This document shows positions 1-10,274 of a stretch of 64,000 bases of DNA, in pieces. The notes under the pieces are model-generated. The model had not been told where the DNA came from, did no database searches, and worked only from the letters and a program-made list of their open reading frames with translations. Location: positions 1-64,000 of the forward strand of contig JAGMVK010000003.1 of NCBI GenBank assembly GCA_020747065.1, in the 5' to 3' direction. A program made the position numbers and the translations under genes. Source of the stretch: Cadophora sp. MPI-SDFR-AT-0126 (Eukaryota > Ascomycota > Leotiomycetes > Helotiales > Ploettnerulaceae). Every line of letters begins with the position of its first letter. Position 1 is the stretch's first letter.

Positions 1-1722
1 GCTCAGTACCCTCTAAGAACTCGGCATTACTAGGATGAGAGAGCCATGAACCTCCAAAATCTTCCAGATCTAAGTCGTCCTTCAGCCGCTATAACTCCAT
101 AGGAGTCAGGTCTTTTACTTAGAACAAGAGCTTATCATAAAGCAGGGCATGGGCCCGTTGGTATTCGGAAGCTACTAAGTCAGAGATCTGCGACATCTGC
201 AATTCTACCCCGCGATATTCCACTATCTACTTATCTAGGGACCACCGGGCTTAGTGCTTAGTAATTGCGGCCTTTCCAACCTTGAATAAGTACAGCCGCT
301 ATTACAGAATATGCCTAAACAGTATCTCGGCTAGCTATTGGAAGAACTTCTTGCAGATCTTGGTAAGAAAGACAAGGATTTAATCTTTATTGTCCTGCTC
401 CTAAAAACAAGCATAGTTAAAGAGCACGAGCTAGGCAGCCCAGGTCAGAGCTGATAAGTAGCTATTGAAATTCCCCGGCTCCTCCCATAACCCTCGGCCT
501 TTCCCACGGACTTTCCTGCTTAACATAGCGCAGAAACTCAAGACAGGCGATTTGAATAGCACGCTACCAATAGTATAGCAGATCAGGGCTAAGTATAGTC
601 GCCGAATGGCGTGCTTTAAAGCCAGCTCAGCTTCCTCCTCATCTTCAAGAACCAATACATCTATGATCTTATCCATAGCCTGGATCTGCTGGGTAGTTAG
701 TTAGATAACATCCCCAGGTAGTATCTAGTCTAGCTAAACCCGGGTGAAATAACCGCTTTCACAGTATACTACTCAGTAGTAGTACACTAACAGCTATTTC
801 ATAGTAGTGAAGTAAGTAACCAGGGTCAACGCGTTCTTATAATACCGGAACCCATCTGCTTTACCCGACGCCCCAGCATAGAATTCATTCAGGATATTAG
901 CCCGCTGCTATATCATTTTCCGGTCTAGCGAAGTATCGCTACATAACCAGTATGCGTCTCTTAAGACAGCCTCAGCTACACCAGGATTCAGGCGAGATCA
1001 GGATCCGTAGCATACTCGCCACCCGCATCAAGCTCTTTCTTTGGGGGCAGTCGGTACGAGCTCCAGATCTCCTCGTCCTGTAGCGTAACTATATAGGATG
1101 GAAAGCGCGTCACGTCGTATAGCCATAGCACCCTTTCCGACCTAGACTCTCTAATATCCCGAACGATACTTACTTGCGCCTTGAGATCGCATTTCACATC
1201 TTAGTAATCCCCCTCTAACTTCACAAACAATTCCCTCTCAGGCTCCGTCAGTACAGTTAAATAGGCTAGGTCTGGCGTCTCTACGCCCTTAAGAACAACA
1301 AAGTAAGTCACCAGGGCATTATTAGCAAAGTAAGTCTGAAGGCGGCAACTCTCCCAGAGCGGCGTCAACTTATACTCCCTCGCACTTCTCCCGTCATGGC
1401 TCAGTATATAGTCCCGTATCCGGGGGAGGCGGATTATATAGAAGGGATCTTCAAGAGGACAGAGCAGACAGCGAAACCCCGCGTGGATTAGGAGGTACTC
1501 GATCGGGTCAACCGACTCCCTAGGCCGGTCCCTCTTCAAGGTCTCTAAGTCCCGTAGCGTCAGTCCATCGATATATACTAAGTGGGCCTTCAGAGCTAGA
1601 CCGAGCAGACAGTGCAGCTCGCCCTGCAAGTGTCGTTCGATACTACTTTACCAGGGTACAAGGCACGTCTGGCAGCGCCGGCAAACGACTACCTAGTGGG
1701 TCGGGTTATAAACGAGATCCAG
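1..1722 (-). pseudogene. OrsD-like (DUF3505) protein relic, cut by the left edge
   Basis: Read on the minus strand, this gives a long protein-like frame of the fungal OrsD-like/DUF3505 type. The N-terminal part has a zinc-binding C-x2-C-x12-H-x4-H pattern (CRRC...CLVPW...IERHLQGELH) near 1620-1680. A second Cys pair (RCLLCP) lies near 1480, followed by the LQTYF and TYFVV segments usual in this family. The conserved PVLSFCAMLSRK and LWEEPGNFNS blocks lie at about 440-540. More than fifteen stops interrupt it, nearly all TAG or TAA where Gln is expected, and the frame shifts once near 985. A probable start is an ATA at about 1722, perhaps a mutated ATG. The biochemical role of the family is unknown; the name comes from the orsellinic acid cluster of Aspergillus. 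The gene continues past the left edge and is dead here. Confidence 0.72.
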
Positions 1723-1896
1723 CGATATAGTAATAATAGAACTTACTGAAACAGAGCCTTCTAAGAGACGTAAACAAGTAGGGACATTACTTACTACTAA
1801 CTAGCCAACTCCTCTGAGGATATTACCCTACAGAGTATAAGTCCGTGCCTGCCGTAGGAGCATAGAGCCGCAAGTAGTCCGCGCTCTCTCTTCGAG

Positions 1897-1909
1897 CTAT
1901 AAAAGGGGC
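1897..1909 (+). promoter_or_regulatory. Candidate TATA box
   Basis: CTATAAAAGGGG is followed by purine-rich and then pyrimidine-rich sequence, as in LTR or Pol II promoters. No downstream gene survives to confirm it. It could be the core promoter of a lost retroelement. Confidence 0.3.
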
Positions 1910-2612
1910 CTTACAGAAGAGAAGAAAGCTTCCGTGTATTAAGCCCTCTTACCCAGGCTTAGGGATACGCCCTCCTTTACTCGTTACTTACTCTCTCTTG
2001 TTCTCTCCGTAGTAGTTTAGCTTAACGACGAGCTTTTACTCCTAATAGACTATCGCTAGTTACTATAACGCCAGTAAGACAGCTATCCTATTTAGGGGTC
2101 CTTAGTTTATCTTAACTTTAGTCGTGTCTAGGCTCACCTTCAGAGTCCTTGGGAGTTTCAATTATAGCTGTCCTTACTTACCTAACCTATTTAGACCTCT
2201 TCTCTTCTAACTTCTGCTTTCTATAGCTGCTGTGGATTTGTGACTTCTAAGGCTATAGCACAGAAGATAAACCGGGCGTATTATTAGAGTTGAATAGAAT
2301 TATAGCAGATCCCCAAGTAGCGGAACCTCCTACGTAAGTTCTGCTTGTGATATGGGTTTCCGTAACTAGCTTCTAAATCCTCTATATCATCCCTATCCAT
2401 ATCACCTTAATGCAAGTCATTACCCTCCTCTGACTTCGTCTTCTCATCCTTAAATTGATCTTACTAATGTAATATAGCAATAGTAATCCGGCAATAGCTA
2501 GTACAAGTGTGAACTCCCTTCCCCTAAGGTACCTCGCTTAATCCATTTGTCTTAGTTGGAAATAGGAAAAAGTAAACAAAAAGTTTAGTAGGGCCCCGCC
2601 CCTCCCTACTTA

Positions 2613-2636
2613 CGATACTCCCAATTGTGAGTATCG
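2613..2636. repeat. Perfect hairpin, 8-bp arms
   Basis: Arms CGATACTC and GAGTATCG flank an 8-nt spacer that is itself partly palindromic. It may be a subterminal repeat of a DNA transposon; no partner transposase is seen. Confidence 0.5.
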
Positions 2637-2708
2637 CCCCTAGTAACTATTTACAAAGCCCGAAGCAAGACCTCCCCGGCCTTAACCAGGGGAACCAAGT
2701 CCGCACAT

Positions 2709-2727
2709 GCGATAATATACTTATCGC
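2709..2727. repeat. Perfect hairpin, 7-bp arms
   Basis: Arms GCGATAA and TTATCGC flank 5 nt. It lies 72 bp after a similar hairpin, which suggests a transposon end or a regulatory site. Confidence 0.45.
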
Positions 2728-3189
2728 AACCCGGCACCAACCCCAGGATTAACATGATGGCCATCTAGGGAAGTTAGCAGATACATAGGGAAGGGGAGGA
2801 ATACATACGGCACCCCGATAAGTATTAGCCCAGGCCTCGCGGTTCGAGGACACCTGAATCCACCGCCGGCCGAGCCTCTTAAAGGCAACGATTACTGCAG
2901 GACTATATGGAGGCATCTATATACTACGTATTAGCATATTCATAATATTAGTTATCAAATGCAATGCGAAGACTCGAGAAAACTTCTATACAACCTACTG
3001 GGCCAGAATAGTAGTTGAGAAATACTTATTTAGGTAGATACGCAGGTGTGCTCTGTGTAAGGAAAGCAGTTTATATAGGTTAAGTCAGGTCCTTCCCTTC
3101 TCGTCAGGTCCTGTACTAACCGCATCTAATTACCTCGCTCTTAATGACCTCACTAAAGCGTATTACTTATACTAAACAGATGATTTATA

Positions 3190-4225
3190 CTGATAATACA
3201 TGAATAGATTGCGACGATAAATAGTAGCAGTAGATAGCACTGCTAGATGGCTGCGATAGCTACGGGAGTAGCTACGAGAGTGGCTGCGGGGGAGGACTTT
3301 GATTATATGGCAGCAAAACAGCCGGTGGTGCAAATGCGTTAGCTGTAATAGCTCATGCTAATGATTTGAATGCATAAATAGATTACGGCGACGAACTGTA
3401 GCAGGAGATAGTAGTAGTGGATAGCTGCGGGGAGTAGCTGCGGGAGTAGCTGCGAGGGATAACTTCAACTGCATGGCAGCAAAACAGCTGAGTACTACCA
3501 ATGCACGGACTATAACACTGCACAGTGATAGTAATCTCAATACAGGAATGGATTACAACGAGGGATAGCAGTAGTGGATAGTAGCAGTAGATAGCGGTAG
3601 TGGATAGCGGTAGCCGCTGCAAGACTAGCTGCGGGCGAGGACTTCGATCATATAGCAGCTAAACAGTTAGGTGGTGCAAATACATGGCCTGCAATCGTTT
3701 ATGATAATGATTTTGAATATATAAATAGATTGCGATGATATATAGTAGCAGTAGGTGGCGCTAGTGGATAGCAATAGCAGCTGTAAGAGTAGCTGCGGGA
3801 GGAGCCGCGAGCGTGGTTGCGGGGGAGGACTTCAATTGCATGGCAGTAAAACAGCTAGGTACTACTAATGCATAGGCTGTAACAACTCATGATAGTAGTT
3901 TTAATGCATGAACGGATTACGGCGATGAATAGTAGTAGGAGATAGTAGTAGTGGATAGTAGTGGCGATAGCTGCCGGGAGTAGCTGCGAGGGAGGACTTC
4001 AATTGCATAGCAGTAAAACAGCTGGGTACTACCAATGCACGGACTATAACACTGCACGGTAATAATAATCTTAATGCAGGAATAGATCGCGACAATAGAT
4101 AGTCGTAATAGATAGCGGTAGTGGATGGCGGTGGTAGCTGCGGGGAGTACCTGCGGGAATAGCTGCGAGTACTAAACTTCAATTATATGGCAGCAAAACA
4201 GCTAATGGTGCGGATGCATGGACTA
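3190..4225. repeat. Tandem satellite, ~175-bp unit, ~5.5 copies
   Basis: The landmark GGCAGCAAAACAGCT and close variants recurs at about 3310, 3474, 3652, 3840, 4008 and 4186, a period of 164-188 bp. Each unit also carries short GTAGC/TGCGG-rich sub-repeats and a conserved landmark around GATTACGGCGA. Odd-numbered units resemble each other more than their neighbours (GTGGTGCAAA versus GTACTACCAA after the landmark), so the array may be a two-unit higher-order repeat. Minus-strand open frames inside it are products of the repeat. Confidence 0.75.
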
Positions 4226-4353
4226 TACGGATTACCTCTTAATACTAGCTGTACGTCGCATTATTTACTCGGCCTCGCTTAAACTATACATCCTCTTCTA
4301 GTATAGAACCCTACACGGATTCCAGACTCGGATATACTACCTCCCTACTGCTT

Positions 4354-4413
4354 TCCCTGGGAGAGGGGAAAGGAGGAGAGGATTAACCTGGAAGGGAGGA
4401 GGAAGGAGAAGAG

Positions 4414-4456
<43 letters not shown>

Positions 4457-4460
4457 AAAA
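4354..4460 (+). repeat. Purine tract ending in (GAAA)n
   Basis: About 100 nt of almost pure purine ends in roughly ten GAAA units. It adjoins the SINE-like unit and could be its simple-repeat tail, read on the minus strand as CTTT units. Confidence 0.7.
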
Positions 4461-4605
4461 GAGTCTTAGATAACAACAGTAAAGGCCCCCCGAGAAGACT
4501 TTCGCTGTTATTATCCGAGGCATAGATCTCACTAAGGATTGAACTTAGGTAGGACCTCCACGGAATAGTACCAGGCGCTCTAAGTTACCGCTGAGCCATA
4601 GGATC
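4461..4605 (-). mobile_element. tRNA-derived SINE-like element
   Basis: On the minus strand 4605-4525 resembles a tRNA. The 7-nt acceptor arms pair at six of seven positions (one by wobble), the D stem is GCTC/GAGC, the A box is TGGCTCAGCGGT, and the T arm is CTAAG/CTTAG around a TTCAATC loop (B box). The anticodon arm is degraded. The body holds an imperfect hairpin at 4469-4515, and a (CTTT)n tail follows. Head, body and simple tail in this order are what a tRNA-derived SINE looks like. A decayed tRNA gene beside a microsatellite is the alternative. Confidence 0.5.
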
Positions 4606-5181
4606 GATTGGAAGATTATGAAGTGAACTTACTTATTCCCATATATAGAGACCTTAGCACTTACGAAGGGGGGAAGGGGGGAAAGGTGCAGCACGCAGCG
4701 CAGGGAGGTCGATCGGACGTCTCCCGCGGACTCCTCGCCAGACTCCTTCTCGTCCGCCCTCGCTTCGACGACTCTCTCTATATATAGGCTCTCTTCCCTC
4801 TCTCATCCCGGCTCTCTTCTCTCTTCTCTTCCTTCTACACACCGAGCGAGCGAGCTATACCGGAGCTCCAAGAGGCTGATTAGGAGAGAGCTTACTTGAC
4901 AAGCCAACAGGGGCCGGGTTCAATCGACGACGGTCAGTTATGACGTCCTCCTGCCCCTCTCCGTGGTATACTCCCTTTCAGCACGTCAGCGTCGGCTAGG
5001 GAGAGGTCCTATTTAACGCTACGAGGCAGGCGGCCAGCGGGAGGAGGGGACGGAGCCGCACCTGCGGTCCAGGCCTTTTAGGATGTAACCTTTTTGACTG
5101 TAAGTCCGTGCGCGCGGGGGCGGCACGGGCCGCTCCCAGGCCCGCGCCCCCCTTTTGGACCGCAAAAGGGCCCCCACATAA
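4606..5181 (+). other. GC-rich leader upstream of the LINE frame
   Basis: No supported gene. The stretch has a pyrimidine-rich block (4650-4850) and G/C-rich sequence with a short hairpin of CCTTTTG/CAAAAGG near 5152-5170. It probably contains the 5' untranslated region of the non-LTR element; its exact 5' end cannot be fixed. Confidence 0.4.
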
Positions 5182-8100
5182 GAGGTAGGCTATATACCCC
5201 CAAAGACTCAGCACTCAACTACTACACCCCCCTGGAAGCCGTCTACTAAACGCCCTGCAAGAACCCCCTCCCCAGGCATCGAACGCCCTACGACACGCCA
5301 GAAGAGAGCCCCTATAGAGCCTAAACAGCCTATAATCAAAGACAGCTCCTCCTCCGACGACCTCTACAGCGCGTCTACAGCACCCCCATCCCCTACACTA
5401 AGCTTCGAGGACGCTATATCAACCCCTGTACCAACTACACCACGCACTCCTACACCCTCCACACCTAGCCTACCCTCGGATAGCCCATATCTCCCTCGAT
5501 TATCGCAAATAGGCCTTCCCCAGGGAAATCAGAACCTATCACCCCTGGAGTCACTCCCTAAGGCCTCCCAAGCTTCAGTACACTCACTCTCAAAAGACCC
5601 TATATTTATAGGCTCCTCGCCCCCTATTTCTCCTACAACACACCTGCCTACTACAACTCGTCTACCCTCTAAGGCCTCCACAGCTAGCCTACCCTCCAAA
5701 GCTTCCACAGCTAGCCTACCCTCCAAAGCTTCCACAGCTAGCCTACCCTCTAAGGCCTCCATAGCTAGCCTACCCTCCAAAGCTCCCACAGCTAGCCTAC
5801 CCTCCAAGACCTCCACAACTCAACTACCCTCCAAAACTACTACAACTCAGCAACCCTCCAAGGCCTCTACAGCTGGCCTACCCTCTAAGACTACTACAAC
5901 TCAGCTACCCTCCAAGGCCTCCACAGCCGGCCTACCCTCCAAGACCTCCACAACTCAGCAACCCTCCAAGGCCTCTACAACTCAGCTACCCTCCAAGGCC
6001 TCTACAACTAGCCGACCCTCCAAGACCTCCACAACTCAGCTACCCTCCAAGGCCTCCACAACGAGCCTACCCTATAACCCAACAGTACAGGGTCGTGCTA
6101 CAGCGCCATCAGCACCAAGAGGCCCTATAGCCTCCGTCACATCTAGCCTACCCTATGGCCTCCAGCAATCGATCCACCGCCCCCAGGTCTCGACAACGCC
6201 TATACCTCTACAAGACCAGACCCCTCTAAACACGCAAAGCGCTACAGACCATATAAACGCTATAGGTCCTAGCCTACAGAAGCCTTCAGTACAAACTCTA
6301 CTAGCGTATAGTAGGGTACCGATCCCGGAAAAACGCCTACACGCCAGGCAAGCTACGCTATTCGCAGAAGCAGCTAATAGAGCTGCATTAGCGTTCCTAC
6401 GGCAACCTAGGGAGAAGCAGTTACTAGACTTCTTACTACTCCCCAGGGTACTCGGCATAGGGCTACAGAAGGAAGAGGTCGCTAAAACACTAAAAGCCTA
6501 CCCTATAACACTACCCGACGTCCCTGAAAGACCCCTGGAACCCCCTGGAACCCCTAAAAACGATACCCCGGCAAATCGAGCGGTAAAACTACTGGAAAAG
6601 GGCTACTTAGGGAAGGCCTCCAGGGCTCTTATCGACCCTACGCCCCTAGCACCGGAAACTACAGAGACACTAAATACCCTATACTCCAAACACCCTATAG
6701 GCCACCAGAACCCCTTCGGCAACGCTAATCCCTCCCCGGGACAAAATATACACACGGAAACTACCCTGAAAGCCATTCGATCAATAAATAGGGAGAAAGC
6801 CCCTGGTCTCAGCGGGTGGACACGCCCACTACTCGATATAGCAGTTACAGCCCCTGAAAGCCCTGTAGTTACAGCGCTTACACACCTAGCGAATATGATT
6901 CGACAGGGTACCGCTCCAGGGGTCGACCTTCTATGCGCCTCCCGGCTTATAGGCCTCCAGAAGCCTGACGGAGGAGTACGACCTATTGCCATAGGGGACC
7001 TTATCTATAAGGTAGCCCTAAAAGCGATCCTTATTTCCTCCTTCAGGGCCTCGATGCTCCTACCAAACCAGTTAGGGGTAAGCACCCCAGGGGGAGTAGA
7101 GCCTATAATCTTCCTGCTAGATGAAGCAATTAGCGGTCCAAACCGCTTGAAAACGCAACAAATCGCCTCCCTGGACCTCGTCAACGCCTATAACCGTATA
7201 GGCCGTACCTCGATAGCGGCAGCGACTGCTAAATACGCCCCTACCCTCTACCGAACCGCTAAATGGGCCTATAACCAACCCTCGCTTTTAGTGACTTCTA
7301 GCGGTCAAACGCTAGTAAGCGCTGAAGGAGTACGCCAGGGGGACCCCATAGCGCCTCTCCTCTTTTCCTTAGCGATTCGCCCACTGCTAGAGAGCCTACA
7401 GAAGACCCTACCGAAGACTACCCTTATAGCCTATTTAGACGACATCTATATCCTCAGCCCGGAAACTACAGCACTACTCCCTGTAGTTATAGAGACCTTT
7501 AAGGGCTCTCCAGTAGCTCTTAACTAACAGAAGAGCACTGAATACTCGATTTCCAGGCTTCGATCCACTAGAATCAAGGCTCTAGGTACCTTTATAGGGC
7601 CAGGAACTCCTCGCCGCACCTTCCTACAGAGTAAAATTAATACTCTCGATACAGCACTACACACCCTAAAAGACCTCCCTAAACAACACGCTTCTCTCCT
7701 CCTTAGAGGTAGTATACACCTCCTCTTACGACACCTACAGCGCTAACTATACTCTGAAGACCTACTAGACCTCTGGAGGCTAGCCGACCTCAGGGTTAAG
7801 GACGCTATACAGACCCTAATCGCCAGGGAACTAGGGGATAAAACTACACTAATTCGACCGGCACTACTCTCAATTCCAGTGAGCGAAGGAGGCCTAGGGC
7901 TCCCTCAACACGCCTTATTAGCTCCAGGGCTATACAGAGCAGCTAAGGCAGCTTCTCGACCGATTCTAGAGGCTATATGCCCTAAAATCTACCCGGAACC
8001 CCCTGATTTAGCGCTACCGAACGCTCAGAAGGTCTATACTAGCGTCAACGAAGGCCTACAAGAGAAGCTCTTACCTACCCTATCAAAGGAAGCGCTAAAA

Positions 8101-8769
8101 TCGATGCTAGAGAACGCTAGCTACCTCGGAAGACACTGGCTTAGAGTCCTGCCTACGCAAAAACACCACCTTTTAGCGGACTCTACAGTAACTGAAACAC
8201 TACGGACCAGGCTCTTACTCCCTGTAAAGCCTCCAATCACCCCCTGTACAGCCTGTGGCGCCTACCCGCAAATAGGCCACGAAGATACCTGTAGAGGTGC
8301 TGAGAGACGCTGGATAGTACGCCACAACCAAGTTACCCGTGCATTTATAACTACCCTTTCTAGCCGGGAAGACCTGAAAGTCGAATCAGAGCCTACACCT
8401 ACAACTACAGCGTCTACACCCCCTGAAAATAGCCAACGGCCCGATTTTTCAGTACTCTTAGGTACCTCTAGGCACTACTACGACGTTCAGATCGTTGCTA
8501 TTAATAAGGACTCAGCACGAGAGGAAGCCTACGCTACACTTACAGAGGCCGTAAACGCTAAACGCCGCAAATACAGCGACCTAGGCTCTGTATTTCACCC
8601 CCTAATTATCTCGGCCGGCGGTCTTATGGAAAGAGATATAGCAGTAGCTTATAAGGCTCTACAGGACCTCTTAGGGCCCTCTAGAGCTAAGTGGCTCGAT
8701 ACTTATATCGCCCTAACTCTAACTCAGGCTCGAGGTATCGCTGCAACCTCGATTCTAGTACGTAAGTAG
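5182..8769 (+). pseudogene. Non-LTR retrotransposon polyprotein: RT plus RLE endonuclease
   Basis: One frame runs across 3.6 kb, broken only by TAA at 7525 and at 7744, both where Gln is plausible. The first ~570 codons contain no ATG, so the original start may be lost (the frame has many ATA codons). Order of parts: a Pro/Ser/Thr-rich N-terminus with 15 nine-residue repeats (5662-6066); an RT with APGLSGW (about 6800), the RPIA block and catalytic YLDD (7432-7443); a C-terminal zinc motif C-x2-C-x7-H-x3-C (8245-8292); and a restriction-like endonuclease with RPDF, DVQIV and K-x2-KY (about 8430-8560). RT with a CCHC motif and a PD-(D/E)xK nuclease is the plan of R2/CRE/NeSL-type LINEs, which copy RNA onto nicked chromosomal DNA. 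The residues needed for RT and nuclease look intact; the two stops make this copy probably dead. Confidence 0.85.
5662..6066 (+). repeat. In-frame 27-bp minisatellite, 15 units
   Basis: Fifteen units of 27 bp with no length change encode LPSKASTAS and variants (LPSKTSTTQ, QPSKASTAG). The period is a multiple of three, so the frame is kept, and most variation is codon-level, which points to selection on protein before decay. It lies in the N-terminal region before the RT. Confidence 0.9.
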
Positions 8770-9245
8770 TACACTACACACCACACCTACCCTATAGCAC
8801 ACGCCACACTACACCTACCCTACAGTACATACCACGCCTACCCTACAGTACATACTACACCTACCCTCTGATACACACTACACCTGCCCTACGGTATACA
8901 CTACACCTGCCTTGCGGTACACACTACACCTACCCTACAATACATACTACACCTGCCCTACGATACACGCTACACCTACCCTACAATACATACTACACCT
9001 GCCCTACGGTACACGCTACACCTACCCTGCAGTACACACTACACCGGCCCTACGGCACACACTACACCTACCTTGCAGTACACACTACACCTACCCTGCA
9101 ATACACACTACACCGGCCCTACGGTACACACTACACCTACCTTGCAGTATACACTACACCTACCCTGCAATATACACTACACTTACCCTGCGTTACACAC
9201 TACAACTACCCTGTAGTACACCTTACACTACACCTACCCTAGGGT
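8770..9245 (+). repeat. 23-bp minisatellite in the LINE 3' region
   Basis: About twenty copies of a unit like ACTACACCTACCCTACAGTACAC follow the stop of the LINE frame. Sites alternate between CCTACC, CCTGCC and CCGGCC, giving a patchy higher-order pattern. The array is the 3' untranslated region of the element or its insertion target. An open frame across it (8912-9370) is an artefact of the repeat. Confidence 0.85.
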
Positions 9246-9370
9246 ACCTCTCCTTCTGTAATATAGCGTTCTCCTTCTGTATTTATAGTACTTCACTCCC
9301 TGTATTTAATACCTGTTTTTCGAGAGTTAGAGAGAGAGTAAAAAGCACCTGTAGCAAGTTAGCTAGTTAG

Positions 9371-9628
9371 AGCCAAATCAAACCCAAACCTCAAACCCTA
9401 ACCGACTTCCTCGTCCTGGTGCGGGATGATATGCCAGACGACGTTGCGTATTTGTTGACATGGTGTCTGGTTAAGCAGCGGACCGCCATCGAGGTCCAAT
9501 ACAAGCACCTGGACCCGGAGAGGGGCCCGTTGTCGTACCCACTGGAGCCGGCGAAGATGGCCAAGCCGTCCATTCCTTTGCACCCGGCCGCCGAGAGGTA
9601 TTACAAAGAACATGGGCATTTGGCTTAG
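9371..9628 (+). pseudogene. TAXI-family solute-binding protein, C-terminal fragment
   Basis: An open frame of about 85 codons begins right after a stop at 9368 and ends with TAG at 9626. It reads like the C-terminus of the fungal proteins annotated as TRAP transporter solute receptors of TAXI type: VRDDMPDDVAYLLTW, then PLHPAAERYYKEHG just before the end. The N-terminal two thirds are absent; upstream lies the LINE and its minisatellite. The fragment has ordinary GC content and no stops. The simplest reading is that the LINE inserted in, or recombined with, this gene in the same orientation. An exon behind a 3' splice site is possible but no upstream exon is seen. Confidence 0.6.
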
Positions 9629-10274
9629 ACAGATCATATGCATTTTATCCCTCCACCGCGCCATTGATGTTATCTCTCTCCCTGTTATCTCTCTCCCTGT
9701 GTCCGTGCTTCAGATCTGCTTGACGCACCATCTGCGTAGACTTGCACCTTCGATCTTTCGTGGGTGGTCTCAAGAAAGCCCTGTGCGACGCTCATATCAC
9801 CAATTGACCCCTAATTATTCATTAAAGTGGTGGCATTTAAGAAGTTTTATTCATCTTATCCAGTGGCTAAGTACAGCAATCCACTTTTGGCCCATCAAAT
9901 TTCATCCAGTGGCTATTACTGTTGACTTGATGTGAGCCAAGTGCCTATGTGGCACGGGCATACGGAGTATCACTGTATTAATGAGAGCTGCCAGTCAAGT
10001 TGAAGAGAAACCAGTTCAATCGCAACAATTATTAACACGCGATAATATCCTAGAAAACGATGATGTGCAGATACATCCAGCTAGGAAGGGGTCGTTAAGT
10101 AAACACTAATAAAATCGTACACCATATCTGTTCATGATTGCTCTCTCGCTTTTTCTTCTCTGTAGAGAATGAGACTCTTGATCTGCGCTAGCATTCCCTA
10201 GAAAATTCGCCGGAATATCTTAGGAGCGTAGCGGATCGGCCGGTCTCCTAGCTTACTCAACACACCCACGGTAG
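9629..10274. other. Intergenic, no gene seen
   Basis: Normal-composition sequence. A direct repeat of GTTATCTCTCTCCCT lies near 9670-9700. Short open frames here have no family resemblance. Confidence 0.5.

Larger units (their letters stand above)
1723..3189. other. Non-coding, TE-like spacer
   Basis: No reading frame of substance is seen on either strand. The stretch is rich in TA steps and reads like decayed mobile DNA. It holds a TATA-like box and two short perfect hairpins, which are listed separately. Confidence 0.5.

Noticed and set aside
1..1722. Stop codon reassignment (TAG/TAA read as Gln)
   Set aside because: Gln codons CAG/CAA remain in the same frames, TGA appears at Trp sites elsewhere, intact genes in the window end at normal TAG/TAA, and the pattern follows the RIP mutation type.
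3358..4182. Minus-strand frames of 60-93 aa
   Set aside because: They come from the satellite array and repeat with its period.
6153..6992. Minus-strand frames of 101 and 129 aa
   Set aside because: They are antisense shadows of the LINE reading frame, which has clear RT motifs.
8912..9370. 152-aa open frame on the plus strand
   Set aside because: It is a translation of the 23-bp minisatellite plus trailing sequence.
9381..9405. Telomere-like CCCTAACC string at the LINE junction
   Set aside because: Only about one repeat unit, and it is in frame with the TAXI-type coding sequence, so it is likely gene sequence.
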